From the NCBI RefSeq assembly GCF_943193215.1, contig NZ_CALPDH010000013.1, forward strand, positions 89,860-153,859: DNA of 64,000 nucleotides. The letters are read 5' to 3'. The notes beneath the pieces were generated by a model. The model was not told the DNA's origin, ran no database searches, and saw only the letters and a program-made list of their open reading frames with translations. Below are positions 35,450-43,861 of this stretch, piece after piece. The stretch comes from Acetatifactor aquisgranensis (GTDB lineage: Bacteria; Bacillota; Clostridia; Lachnospirales; Lachnospiraceae). Numbering within the stretch: position 1 is the first letter of the stretch; each line of letters opens with the position of its first letter. Both the position numbers and the translations under genes were made by a program.

Positions 35450-36377
35450 CTTCCGCCCCCTTCATGCTCTCTTCTATAATATAAGGAGGACGATTCCGAG
35501 AGGCGTCAAATGCACGCCACAGATATCCTCCTAAGATGCCTAATGTAAGCATGATTATGCCGAAACTGAATAGATTGAACATAAATAACGTTGTCCATCC
35601 ACTTACATCAATAGCCCCTGCCAGTTTGCACGTCAGCACTACTATGGCCCATATTACGGCTCCGATGCAGGAGAAAGTGCCTATCCCAGAAACGATTGCG
35701 ATGGGCAAGGTAGAAAAACTGAATAACGTATCCGCCACCAGACGCAACTTCTTTTTCAAAGTCCATTTGCTGCTCCCAATCTCCCTGGCAAGTCGTGTAT
35801 AATATACCTGTCCGGTTTTAAAGCCGCTCCACAAAATCTGTCCGGTCAGGGCGCTGTTCTTTTCATCCAGCTGCGTCAAAACTTGGATGACTTTCCGATC
35901 CAGCAGATAGACATCAAAACCTCCCCTGGGCATCTGGGGCAGCGCGGTCTTCCTTACCAGCCAGTAATACAGATTGGCGAAAAGGGTCTGCCCTTTGCCC
36001 TCCTGGCGGTCTTTCCGGACTGCCAAAACGACATTCTTGCCTTTCCTCCATTGTTCCGCCATTTCCAATATAAGCTCTGTGGGTTCCTGCAAATCCGCTG
36101 CTTTTACTACGGCACAGTCCCCAGTACATTGTGCCAGGCCACATAGGATAGCTGCATGAGAACCAAAATTCCGAGAAAGACTGTATATTTTCACTCTCTT
36201 GTCTCTCTCTGCCAACTGTTTCATGATTGCAAAACTGTTGTCTCTTGAACCATCATTTACCATGACAATCTCCCAATCATATTCCGTATGATTCAACACT
36301 CGTTCATACATATTCTGATAAAGGGAGAGCAAATTGTCCTGATTATAGTACACAGGAATGATTATTGATATTTTCAT
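35433..36377 (-). CDS. GtrB/DPM1-like polyprenyl-phosphate glycosyltransferase, 314 aa
   Basis: GT2 domain in residues 1-220: ISIIIPVYYNQDNL, VMVNDGSRDNS, and VKAADLQEPTE with the DXD-like metal site. It is followed by two transmembrane helices (about 230-255 and 265-290), the plan of GtrB and YkoT-type enzymes that load a sugar onto undecaprenyl phosphate. It pairs with GtrA at 31491. The RBS is GAAAGGAG. Together with the two large membrane proteins upstream it forms a side-chain decoration module. Confidence 0.88.
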   Translation of the reverse strand: MKISIIIPVYYNQDNLLSLYQNMYERVLNHTEYDWEIVMVNDGSRDNSFAIMKQLAERDKRVKIYSLSRNFGSHAAILCGLAQCTGDCAVVKAADLQEPTELILEMAEQWRKGKNVVLAVRKDRQEGKGQTLFANLYYWLVRKTALPQMPRGGFDVYLLDRKVIQVLTQLDEKNSALTGQILWSGFKTGQVYYTRLAREIGSSKWTLKKKLRLVADTLFSFSTLPIAIVSGIGTFSCIGAVIWAIVVLTCKLAGAIDVSGWTTLFMFNLFSFGIIMLTLGILGGYLWRAFDASRNRPPYIIEESMKGAEDDSST

Positions 36378-36402
36378 TCGTACTCCTTTCAGCTACAGTC
36401 AT

Positions 36403-38598
36403 TTAAAACATGAAACCGCCCGGATTATTCCATGACAGATTTGCATAATTTCCAATTGAAACCACAATAAATACTATTGATAGAGCTGTCATCATGACAA
36501 TATATTTAATTCTTTCTTTTCTTGAAGCTTTCCTTATCCATTTAGGGAAAGAAAAACATGCTACATAATAGGCTAGGAAATCCAACACAATAAAGTATCG
36601 CCATTCAATTTGCATCGCCAGCAATGGCAATGTTAAAAACACAAGAGCTATGCTCCCCATTACCACTTCCTTTTTATTGAAACATGTGGAAAATCTCCTT
36701 TTATTAAATAAAACCAGGCAAAAAGAGGACCACAGCGCCGCATTGAAAGTCAACATCAAAACTCCTTCTATTCCCACCAAAATGTAGGGTGTATCCGGAT
36801 AAATCATAGGTGTCCGCATATCTATAGCCATGAATAGTTTCGTAAAGAAAAAGCTCATAAATTCCAATGGATGGGAAACGAATATATATGCAAGATCAAG
36901 TAATTTCAATTCCTCCACACCGGGATAAATGGAATTTATCATAAGCGTTCCCAAGGAATCTTTCAGGAAATAGGGCCACGCTTGTGTTGCTGTATCCATA
37001 GAAAATTGAATATTTGCTTCAATCAGGCTTTGCCCCCCCAGGTAATTTCCCATGCTTCCGCCGATGTATTCCAGACTATAGCTCCGCAGATAATTAGTCA
37101 CGATTTGCGGAACGCCAAGAACAAATATCCCAGCACAAACACACAGAAAAGCTTTTGATATTGCTTTCCATGTCATTTTATGCCTGCGGAGCCGGACAGC
37201 CAACCATATTAGCTCTACATATAACAATACAGAATAAGATTGCCTGCACAAGACAGCAGCCACAAGAAAGAAAAAATTCCAAAACAGCAGAATGTTCTTC
37301 TCCCAATTAATATATTTTAAGAAAAAGTACACTGCGCAAAGCGCAAAAAAGAATGGAAGCAAATCAGCCATCGGCCACAATATATGTCCCCTCAAAAAGA
37401 CAAAGAAACAGATATTCATCAAAACTATCTGCCAGATTTTTACTCTTTCCCTTTCATTGAGCATACTGTATATAGAAGGCAGCAAAATACAATTCAAAAA
37501 ACTGGCCAGGAATGACAAAATGATAAAGGTAGCAATCAATGGATTTGTTTGAAGCAGTCTTCCAAAGAGCCATTTTATCATGCCATAAAAAAACGATATG
37601 AAATATCCTCTGAAAGGAACCTTCGATGTTATTTCGATGAAGCTGTCGACCGAGAATCCATCCTGCCCCAGAAAAAACACATCCGCGCTGTACCAGTACC
37701 AGCCGGCATCGAATCCCATGGTATTTGCTTCCAGATATTCCCGAACCATATCATAATGCATACAAGCGTACAAGCTGAATAAAGCTCCGAATATCATGAA
37801 AATCAATTTTGGGGACTGAAACACTTTTCTTTGCAATATCCCAGATTTGTAAAGCTGCGGCACGGCTTTCTTTGCAAAGCCCATGCCCGCCCATAAAATA
37901 ATCCAGGCAATAACCGATATCACTATTAAAACGGCAATATATTCCAGCATGCGCCGTAAAGACAACCCCTCATAATACAACAGGGAAATTGTTATCTGCT
38001 GTTCTGTATTCCTACTGCATTTATATTCCTGGCTATGGCCGTCAAACATAATTTTTATGTCTGAAGCTTTTGCATTTGTAATAAGTATGATATTGCTTTC
38101 CGCTGCTTTTGTGACTTCCACCTCCAAAACAGGCATTCCATCTACGGAAAGGAAATGATTTTCTTCTATTTCCTCAAAATCCTTAAAATTGAGAACCCGC
38201 ATGCTGGGATTTATAATCCATATATTGCTGTTGGCCTCCCCATTTTCAGATAAAACCTCCAGCTTTATTTTTTTCGGAAGATGCGATTCTAATATTTTAT
38301 CATTTATGCTGTTTCCGCACAGAATGGTGATTCCCAGAAAACAGGCAACAAATAGCAGGATATTATTCCTTGTAGTTTTCCGTATGCTGTATAAATCCCT
38401 CTTTTTCCATAAATACCTAATGCCAGTCTCTGTCAAGAGAATAAGTATTGTCAGCAGAATTAAGGTTAGCAGCCCCAAAGCAATACTGAAGGTTATGTCA
38501 TCATTCTTTTCATAAAAAAGATTCACTATTTTCGGAAACAATATCAAGCCAAGCGCCACTAAGTAGATAACAAAAATCCGGGGTCTTTTCATATTCAT
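36403..38598 (-). CDS. Large multi-pass membrane protein, putative GT-C glycosyltransferase, 731 aa
   Basis: Two ATG codons lie at the start; the second, at 38592, has the better distance from AGGAGG. About 12 transmembrane helices are apparent, with a non-membrane segment at residues 95-215 before the main bundle. An Asp-containing first large loop (NTMGFDAGWYWYSADVF) is in the place where GT-C enzymes bind lipid-linked sugar. It probably transfers a polyprenyl-phosphate sugar to the exported polymer, as Gtr type-specific proteins do. A C7 run at 37033-37039 is in frame. Sequence family not recognised precisely. Confidence 0.65.
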   Translation of the reverse strand: MNMKRPRIFVIYLVALGLILFPKIVNLFYEKNDDITFSIALGLLTLILLTILILLTETGIRYLWKKRDLYSIRKTTRNNILLFVACFLGITILCGNSINDKILESHLPKKIKLEVLSENGEANSNIWIINPSMRVLNFKDFEEIEENHFLSVDGMPVLEVEVTKAAESNIILITNAKASDIKIMFDGHSQEYKCSRNTEQQITISLLYYEGLSLRRMLEYIAVLIVISVIAWIILWAGMGFAKKAVPQLYKSGILQRKVFQSPKLIFMIFGALFSLYACMHYDMVREYLEANTMGFDAGWYWYSADVFFLGQDGFSVDSFIEITSKVPFRGYFISFFYGMIKWLFGRLLQTNPLIATFIILSFLASFLNCILLPSIYSMLNERERVKIWQIVLMNICFFVFLRGHILWPMADLLPFFFALCAVYFFLKYINWEKNILLFWNFFFLVAAVLCRQSYSVLLYVELIWLAVRLRRHKMTWKAISKAFLCVCAGIFVLGVPQIVTNYLRSYSLEYIGGSMGNYLGGQSLIEANIQFSMDTATQAWPYFLKDSLGTLMINSIYPGVEELKLLDLAYIFVSHPLEFMSFFFTKLFMAIDMRTPMIYPDTPYILVGIEGVLMLTFNAALWSSFCLVLFNKRRFSTCFNKKEVVMGSIALVFLTLPLLAMQIEWRYFIVLDFLAYYVACFSFPKWIRKASRKERIKYIVMMTALSIVFIVVSIGNYANLSWNNPGGFMF

Positions 38599-38603
38599 GC
38601 CTC

Positions 38604-40664
38604 CTAATATATTTCGATTAAAGCAACCTCACCTCTAAAATGCACTACGCCGTTTTCAGATGATAGGGAAGCATCATCCATCAAACCATTTGCATCATAT
38701 TCGTATAAGGCATAATCCCTTCCGCTCACTAAATTCAGTATTTCCAGCTTTGACCAGGCAACATGAAGCGCGCTCCAATATGGCCTTGTCGAATTATCAA
38801 TGCCTTCGTTATATACGCTGCTATAAGAATTGTACATGCTAAGAAAGGCAACTTTTTCTACTTTTATATGGTTTTCCGCTTCATATGCTTCGATTTCACT
38901 CTGGTAGATTCGGCAGACTTCCGAATCGGTTATGTTAGCGGCAATCACTCTTACCACATCAATCTGTGTATCGCGTGCGTAAGCGAGACCCAATACGCCA
39001 ATGGATATCAGCAGAAGCTGTTCCAGCCGTTTCCTGTCTTCACCCTTTCCGATTATTCCCAATGCCATAATTGCTAAAAATCCGGGAATCCCCATTACCA
39101 TAAAACAGGTTCTCTCGTCAATGCTCCACAGGGTAGTCGCCAATTGAAAGTAAAATACAATGCCAACTAAAATCCCGGTGGTCATAAAAAATACAGGATA
39201 GAAATCTTTTCTAAGCTTTCTTGTTATTCCCAGCAAAATAATTACCACTATCATCAGCAGAAAATAAATCAAAAAATAAGGAGTTTCCATTCGGCCATGG
39301 CCGCTTACCATAACCAGTTTTATCTCCCTGAAAAATTTTTCCAGCTTGTCCCCTGTCCCAGACACGCTCATTCGGGGAGAATCGCCCAATGTTACCATTG
39401 AAATCAAATTAATTAATATCGGAATTGCATACAGCAAGAGCATTTTGAAAGTGTCGATAATCCACCGCTGAAACCTCTGCTGCCGTTGTCTCAAATATTC
39501 TCCCAAAAAGGACATACTGCACAGCATTACAAACCATGCGCCATATGGCTGATAAATAAATACAGACAATAACAGCAATACTTCTGTCCATAGAGATTTT
39601 CCTTTTCCACTCCCCAGATACACTTTGGCAGCCCAAACCGCGCAGAAAGCACCAATCAAAAAAATCAGATTTACTTTGTGGAATGTCAATACTTCCACCA
39701 GAAAAGGATTGAAAACAAATAATCCCGCGCCAAAGAACGCAATCAAATTTCTACAGTCGAATTTAGGTTCAATCTCAAAAGTCTGTATAAAAATCTCATA
39801 TATTACTTTGGCAATCGCCGCCAACAGTACAATACATAAGAACACCGTGAACGGCTGGTACAATAAGTAAACCCCTCTACATAAAGCATCTAAAATGACA
39901 TACAATAATCCATTAATAATCCTTCCCTCGCGCCTCCCGGTAGCATATAGAATAAATCTGTAATCCTTAATGTTAAATTTATATCCATTGCTATACGATA
40001 AATAGTAAGTGTAATCATCTACGCTGAACGTAGTCTGCAGCATTCCTCCCAGAATCCCAATGCCCCATATCAAAAACAAGCCAAAAGGCAAATGTTTCCT
40101 TTGGAACACGAATTCCCATATCCTTACGTTTGTTAGTAGAAGCTTTCCAACCCAAAAGACGATTGTGCCAAATACAAGAACAAAAAGAATCGTTAAAAAT
40201 GTTTTTGCGAACGTCAAATATTCTTTTTGCTGAACTACAATATTCATATTTCCGGCCTCATTGCCGTCCCATTGAATACGCTGCGAATTCATCCCCGAAT
40301 TTATGGATAAATCCGAGTACCCCCCCTCAAAGATACACATAATATTTCCGCTCGCAACATTCTCCGTATAAAACGATAAAACCGAGCCGCTTTCAGAAGA
40401 AATATAATGTGTATCCTCAGCCTCTATAAAACCTTTATTTTCTATAATCTTTAATCCCGGATACCAGTTAAGCCATACATTGGCTTTCTCACCCATATTG
40501 CCAATCATTTTTATCGTCACAATGTTTTCCATGCATATTTTAGACGCCATTTCCGAACACATGTTCCAACTGAGCAGTACGCTAAAGAAACAGGCAATTA
40601 TCAACCACAGTCCTGTTCTCTCAAAATTTGCATTTTTTTCTGATTTTACAATTTTCTCGTCCAT
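38604..40664 (-). CDS. GtrII-like multi-pass glucosyltransferase, 686 aa
   Basis: It has an N-terminal transmembrane helix, a short extracytoplasmic beta-rich segment (residues 50-150), then about ten more helices. The loop FSVDDYTYYLSYSNG near residue 215, followed by TGRREGRIINGLLY, matches the DD-containing loop of GtrII-type serotype-converting transferases. The C-terminal soluble part may contact the polymer. It lies 5 bases upstream of the other large membrane gene, with which it shares architecture. A C7 run at 40320-40326 is in frame. Confidence 0.7.
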   Translation of the reverse strand: MDEKIVKSEKNANFERTGLWLIIACFFSVLLSWNMCSEMASKICMENIVTIKMIGNMGEKANVWLNWYPGLKIIENKGFIEAEDTHYISSESGSVLSFYTENVASGNIMCIFEGGYSDLSINSGMNSQRIQWDGNEAGNMNIVVQQKEYLTFAKTFLTILFVLVFGTIVFWVGKLLLTNVRIWEFVFQRKHLPFGLFLIWGIGILGGMLQTTFSVDDYTYYLSYSNGYKFNIKDYRFILYATGRREGRIINGLLYVILDALCRGVYLLYQPFTVFLCIVLLAAIAKVIYEIFIQTFEIEPKFDCRNLIAFFGAGLFVFNPFLVEVLTFHKVNLIFLIGAFCAVWAAKVYLGSGKGKSLWTEVLLLLSVFIYQPYGAWFVMLCSMSFLGEYLRQRQQRFQRWIIDTFKMLLLYAIPILINLISMVTLGDSPRMSVSGTGDKLEKFFREIKLVMVSGHGRMETPYFLIYFLLMIVVIILLGITRKLRKDFYPVFFMTTGILVGIVFYFQLATTLWSIDERTCFMVMGIPGFLAIMALGIIGKGEDRKRLEQLLLISIGVLGLAYARDTQIDVVRVIAANITDSEVCRIYQSEIEAYEAENHIKVEKVAFLSMYNSYSSVYNEGIDNSTRPYWSALHVAWSKLEILNLVSGRDYALYEYDANGLMDDASLSSENGVVHFRGEVALIEIY

Positions 40665-40720
40665 ATTTCTTTTCTCTACTATTCAGCCAATCACTCCGCC
40701 CGGCTATTTCCTGGTATGCC

Positions 40721-42889
40721 TTAAAACAATCTATCCAACCTTAGCTTAAAAAACAGGTTTATCAACTTCTTTCCTTTCCTCGACCCTGCAATTCTCATAA
40801 GCTCATTTTTCATCTGTGCAGACTGATTCTCTCTATCTGCATGTGCCCTGCAGAACTCATTTGGCCGCGTTTGATCCGACCAGAGATATCCCGGCCCGTT
40901 TGCATTCATCAGATTATATATCTCTCCCGCATACTCTTCATACAGCTCCTTATGGTTCTCCTCCAGAGTCTTTTGCAGATACATCCTGGCCCCATTCGAC
41001 ATGACTCGCATCATGCTTTCTTTCCGTACACGGTAATAGCATAAAGGTTCCGGGATACAGACCCCATTCCTTCCATTCTGTATCATGCCCAGCCACCCAT
41101 CATAGTCCTCCATCCCATATTCCATCGTCTTTCGGTTCTGGCCAAAGCTTACAAAATCCGCTTTCCTCACTACAGCAAACGCCGCCAGCATATTCCCCAA
41201 AAGCATATAGGGAAGCTCTGTATTGAATGTCGTCCAAATACTATCGTCTCCTTCAAAAAACTGTAGCCAGCTGTATACAAAGCTTACATCCTCATACCGC
41301 TCCAACACCTCGATGCATCTTCTGTAGTAACTTGCTTCTATCATGTCGTCCGCGTCCAGGAAACTAATATACTCTCCCTTAGCCAAATGGCTCCCCACAT
41401 TCCGGGCGTTGGCCAGCCCCCCATTTGGAATGCTCTCAATTCGCACTCTTGGATATTTCTCCCGAATTTCCTCCAGCCTGTCCAGGCTCTTCCTGTCCGT
41501 GCTCCCATCGTTTACTATAATCGCTTCATATCTTTCATAATCAATCTCCGCAAGGCTCTCCATGGTTTCCATAATCGTATCGCCCAGGTTGTAATAGCAG
41601 ATGATTATGGAAAGGAGCCCCCTTTCCCCTTTCTCTGCATCTGCCGGTAGTTCTGTCACTTTCCTTGCATTCAGCACTGGAAACGCCTTTCGGAGCGGCT
41701 GTTCTATTACTCGCTCAAAAAAGGTTTCCCTTGCCCTTACATTTCGATTCGCTGCACACAGCTCCCTGATATGGCTCTGCCCCTGCCTTCCCATCTCCCT
41801 TAGCTGCGGTTCCGTCAGGGCCAGGAACTTCTCTATCTTTCTTGTACAGTCTCCCTCTATCTCCCAGTCGAATACCAGGCCCCTTTTTCCATCGTCACCT
41901 ACCATCTCCCCTTGGCCGCCCTGCTTTGATACAAGCATGGGGCAACCCTGCCACATGGATATTACACAGGTATAAGGAAAGTTTTCATAAATCGAAGGGA
42001 TTACGATTCCCCTGGCTTTTGCTACGATCCGATTAAATTCTTCCGGCGGTACGGTCTCTTTAAACTCCAGCATCCCGGCTTCTATCCACCGCCTGTTTTT
42101 CTCCTGAATGACGTCTCCGAGGTTCTTGTCCTTGGGCGCAAAATAGGTATCTCCCCCCAAGACCACCAGCTTCGTCTTGTTTCCCTGTTCCCACAAAGGC
42201 ACCATCTGTTCTATGAACTGCAGAATTCCTTTCCGGTATTCCATTCTGCCTGTATAAAGCAAATAATCACCGCACTCATACTGAACTTCCAGTCCTTTAT
42301 ATTCATAGGGCAGACGGATTACCGTGATTTCCTTATCCGGGAACTCACGTTGGATGTTCTTCTTCAGAAAATCGCTCTGGGTCACAAGCGCATCCGCTCC
42401 CTCTATGCAGAACTTCTCCATCCGGCCGAGCCAGTAGGTGGGAAACGCATATTCCGCCTCCCTGTTGATTCTTGCCAATTCGTACATGGGCGTATGCAAA
42501 TGGACTATAATCCGTGTACTTCTTAAAAAATCAGCTTCCAGTAGCTTATATTGCAGAATATAGTATGCCAGCCCATTATAGTCTTGCGACTCTATAATAT
42601 CAGGCTCCCCGTTTCTTCTGGCATAATCCCGGACGACCTCGTAGTATTGGTAGGATAGTGCGGTCCAATATCCCATCCTTTCATATGCCTTACTCTTATT
42701 TCTGCTTGCCTCAAATCGAATGTAGGTAAGGTTCTCATTGACATGTTCTTCTTTGTCCTGTGCGTCCCATGCGAACACAGCCACCTGATGCCCTGCGTCG
42801 GACATCAGACGACTGATTATATCTACATACATCCCTATTCCGCCTCCGTAGGACGGCGGGAATTCACTCGTTATATACCATATCTTCAT
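40721..42889 (-). CDS. Bifunctional GT4-GT2 glycosyltransferase, 722 aa
   Basis: Residues 1-395 are GT4: MKIWYITSEFPPSYGGGIGM, DYLLYTGRMEYRKGI and PSIYENFPYTCVISMWQGCPM at the NDP-sugar site. Residues 425-650 are GT2: LLSIIICYYNLGD, VNDGSTDRKS and SFLDADDMIEASYY with the metal site. The tail is a basic helix (KGKKLINLFFKLRLDRLF). It is a near duplicate of the protein at 43862-46132, from which an epimerase gene separates it. Two linkages may be made by one chain. Confidence 0.88.
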   Translation of the reverse strand: MKIWYITSEFPPSYGGGIGMYVDIISRLMSDAGHQVAVFAWDAQDKEEHVNENLTYIRFEASRNKSKAYERMGYWTALSYQYYEVVRDYARRNGEPDIIESQDYNGLAYYILQYKLLEADFLRSTRIIVHLHTPMYELARINREAEYAFPTYWLGRMEKFCIEGADALVTQSDFLKKNIQREFPDKEITVIRLPYEYKGLEVQYECGDYLLYTGRMEYRKGILQFIEQMVPLWEQGNKTKLVVLGGDTYFAPKDKNLGDVIQEKNRRWIEAGMLEFKETVPPEEFNRIVAKARGIVIPSIYENFPYTCVISMWQGCPMLVSKQGGQGEMVGDDGKRGLVFDWEIEGDCTRKIEKFLALTEPQLREMGRQGQSHIRELCAANRNVRARETFFERVIEQPLRKAFPVLNARKVTELPADAEKGERGLLSIIICYYNLGDTIMETMESLAEIDYERYEAIIVNDGSTDRKSLDRLEEIREKYPRVRIESIPNGGLANARNVGSHLAKGEYISFLDADDMIEASYYRRCIEVLERYEDVSFVYSWLQFFEGDDSIWTTFNTELPYMLLGNMLAAFAVVRKADFVSFGQNRKTMEYGMEDYDGWLGMIQNGRNGVCIPEPLCYYRVRKESMMRVMSNGARMYLQKTLEENHKELYEEYAGEIYNLMNANGPGYLWSDQTRPNEFCRAHADRENQSAQMKNELMRIAGSRKGKKLINLFFKLRLDRLF

Positions 42890-42906
42890 TTAAGGCACCT
42901 GCTTTT

Positions 42907-43839
42907 TCATCTTTCCATTTTTTCGTAGAAGGCTGCCAGCTTTTTCATCCCCTCAAACAAAGTCACTTCTGGCTTTTTTCCAGTCACCTCAACATACCGT
43001 TGTATATCCAACACATTGTATGGCACGTCCATTTCTCTTTTCGACTCATACCTTACGGAAGCCTTTTTCTGCAGAACCGCTTCCGCTGTATCTGTTATTT
43101 CTCTAAGGCTATATCCCTTGCCGCTTCCTAGATTGAAGACCTTTTTGTCGCTTTTTTGATTTATAATTTCCATAATTCCGTCTATCGCATCATCCACATA
43201 GATATAATCTCGAATGACGCTCCCATCTCCGAAAATCGTGATATCCTCATCATGCATGATTTTCCATAAGAATGTTGTAACAGCCCCAACTTTTCCGTGG
43301 GGATTCTGAAACGGCCCGAAAGGATTTGCCAATCGCACGATTCGATAGTCCAGTCCATATAAATGAAAATATAAGTGTAGATACCTTTCTATAGTAAGCT
43401 TTTGAATGCCGTAGGAGCAAATCGGCATCTGTTCATCGTCTTCTTTTAACGGGGCAGCTTTACCTGCTCCGTATACAGTCCCTCCAGAAGATAAAAAAAC
43501 AATTTTCTTGACCCTCTGTTCCACACACGCTTGCAATAGCTTTATTGTAGGTATGACATTGTCCTGAATCTCCTCTGCTAATTTTATATTGGACGTAGAG
43601 GGAACCGTAGTGCTGACCAAATGATAAACGATTTCCTGATTCTCTAATAATTCCCTAAAATCATAATCCGCACAAAAATTACCAGTGACCATGCGCAGAT
43701 TATTGTGGACTGTTTTTATATTAGAAAAATCAGCCTGTTCACGGTCGAAAACCGTAATTATGTTATTCTGTTCTCTCAAAAGCCGATTTGCCAGATGGGA
43801 TCCTAAGAATCCAGCTCCACCTAAAATTAAACATTGCAT
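42907..43839 (-). CDS. NAD-dependent sugar-nucleotide epimerase/dehydratase (SDR), 310 aa
   Basis: The ATG at 43839 gives MQCLILGGAGFLGSHLANRL with the GxxGxxG NAD loop; upstream codons belong to the previous gene's end. The SDR catalytic set is SSGGTVYG plus YGIQK (Tyr-x3-Lys) near residue 140. Its FGPFQNPHGKVGAV segment resembles GalE/WbpP-like UDP-hexose 4-epimerases. The substrate could be UDP-Glc, UDP-GlcNAc or their acids. It lies between the two GT4-GT2 duplicates. Confidence 0.85.
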   Translation of the reverse strand: MQCLILGGAGFLGSHLANRLLREQNNIITVFDREQADFSNIKTVHNNLRMVTGNFCADYDFRELLENQEIVYHLVSTTVPSTSNIKLAEEIQDNVIPTIKLLQACVEQRVKKIVFLSSGGTVYGAGKAAPLKEDDEQMPICSYGIQKLTIERYLHLYFHLYGLDYRIVRLANPFGPFQNPHGKVGAVTTFLWKIMHDEDITIFGDGSVIRDYIYVDDAIDGIMEIINQKSDKKVFNLGSGKGYSLREITDTAEAVLQKKASVRYESKREMDVPYNVLDIQRYVEVTGKKPEVTLFEGMKKLAAFYEKMER

Positions 43840-43861
43840 CCTGATATTTTCCCTTTCCTTA

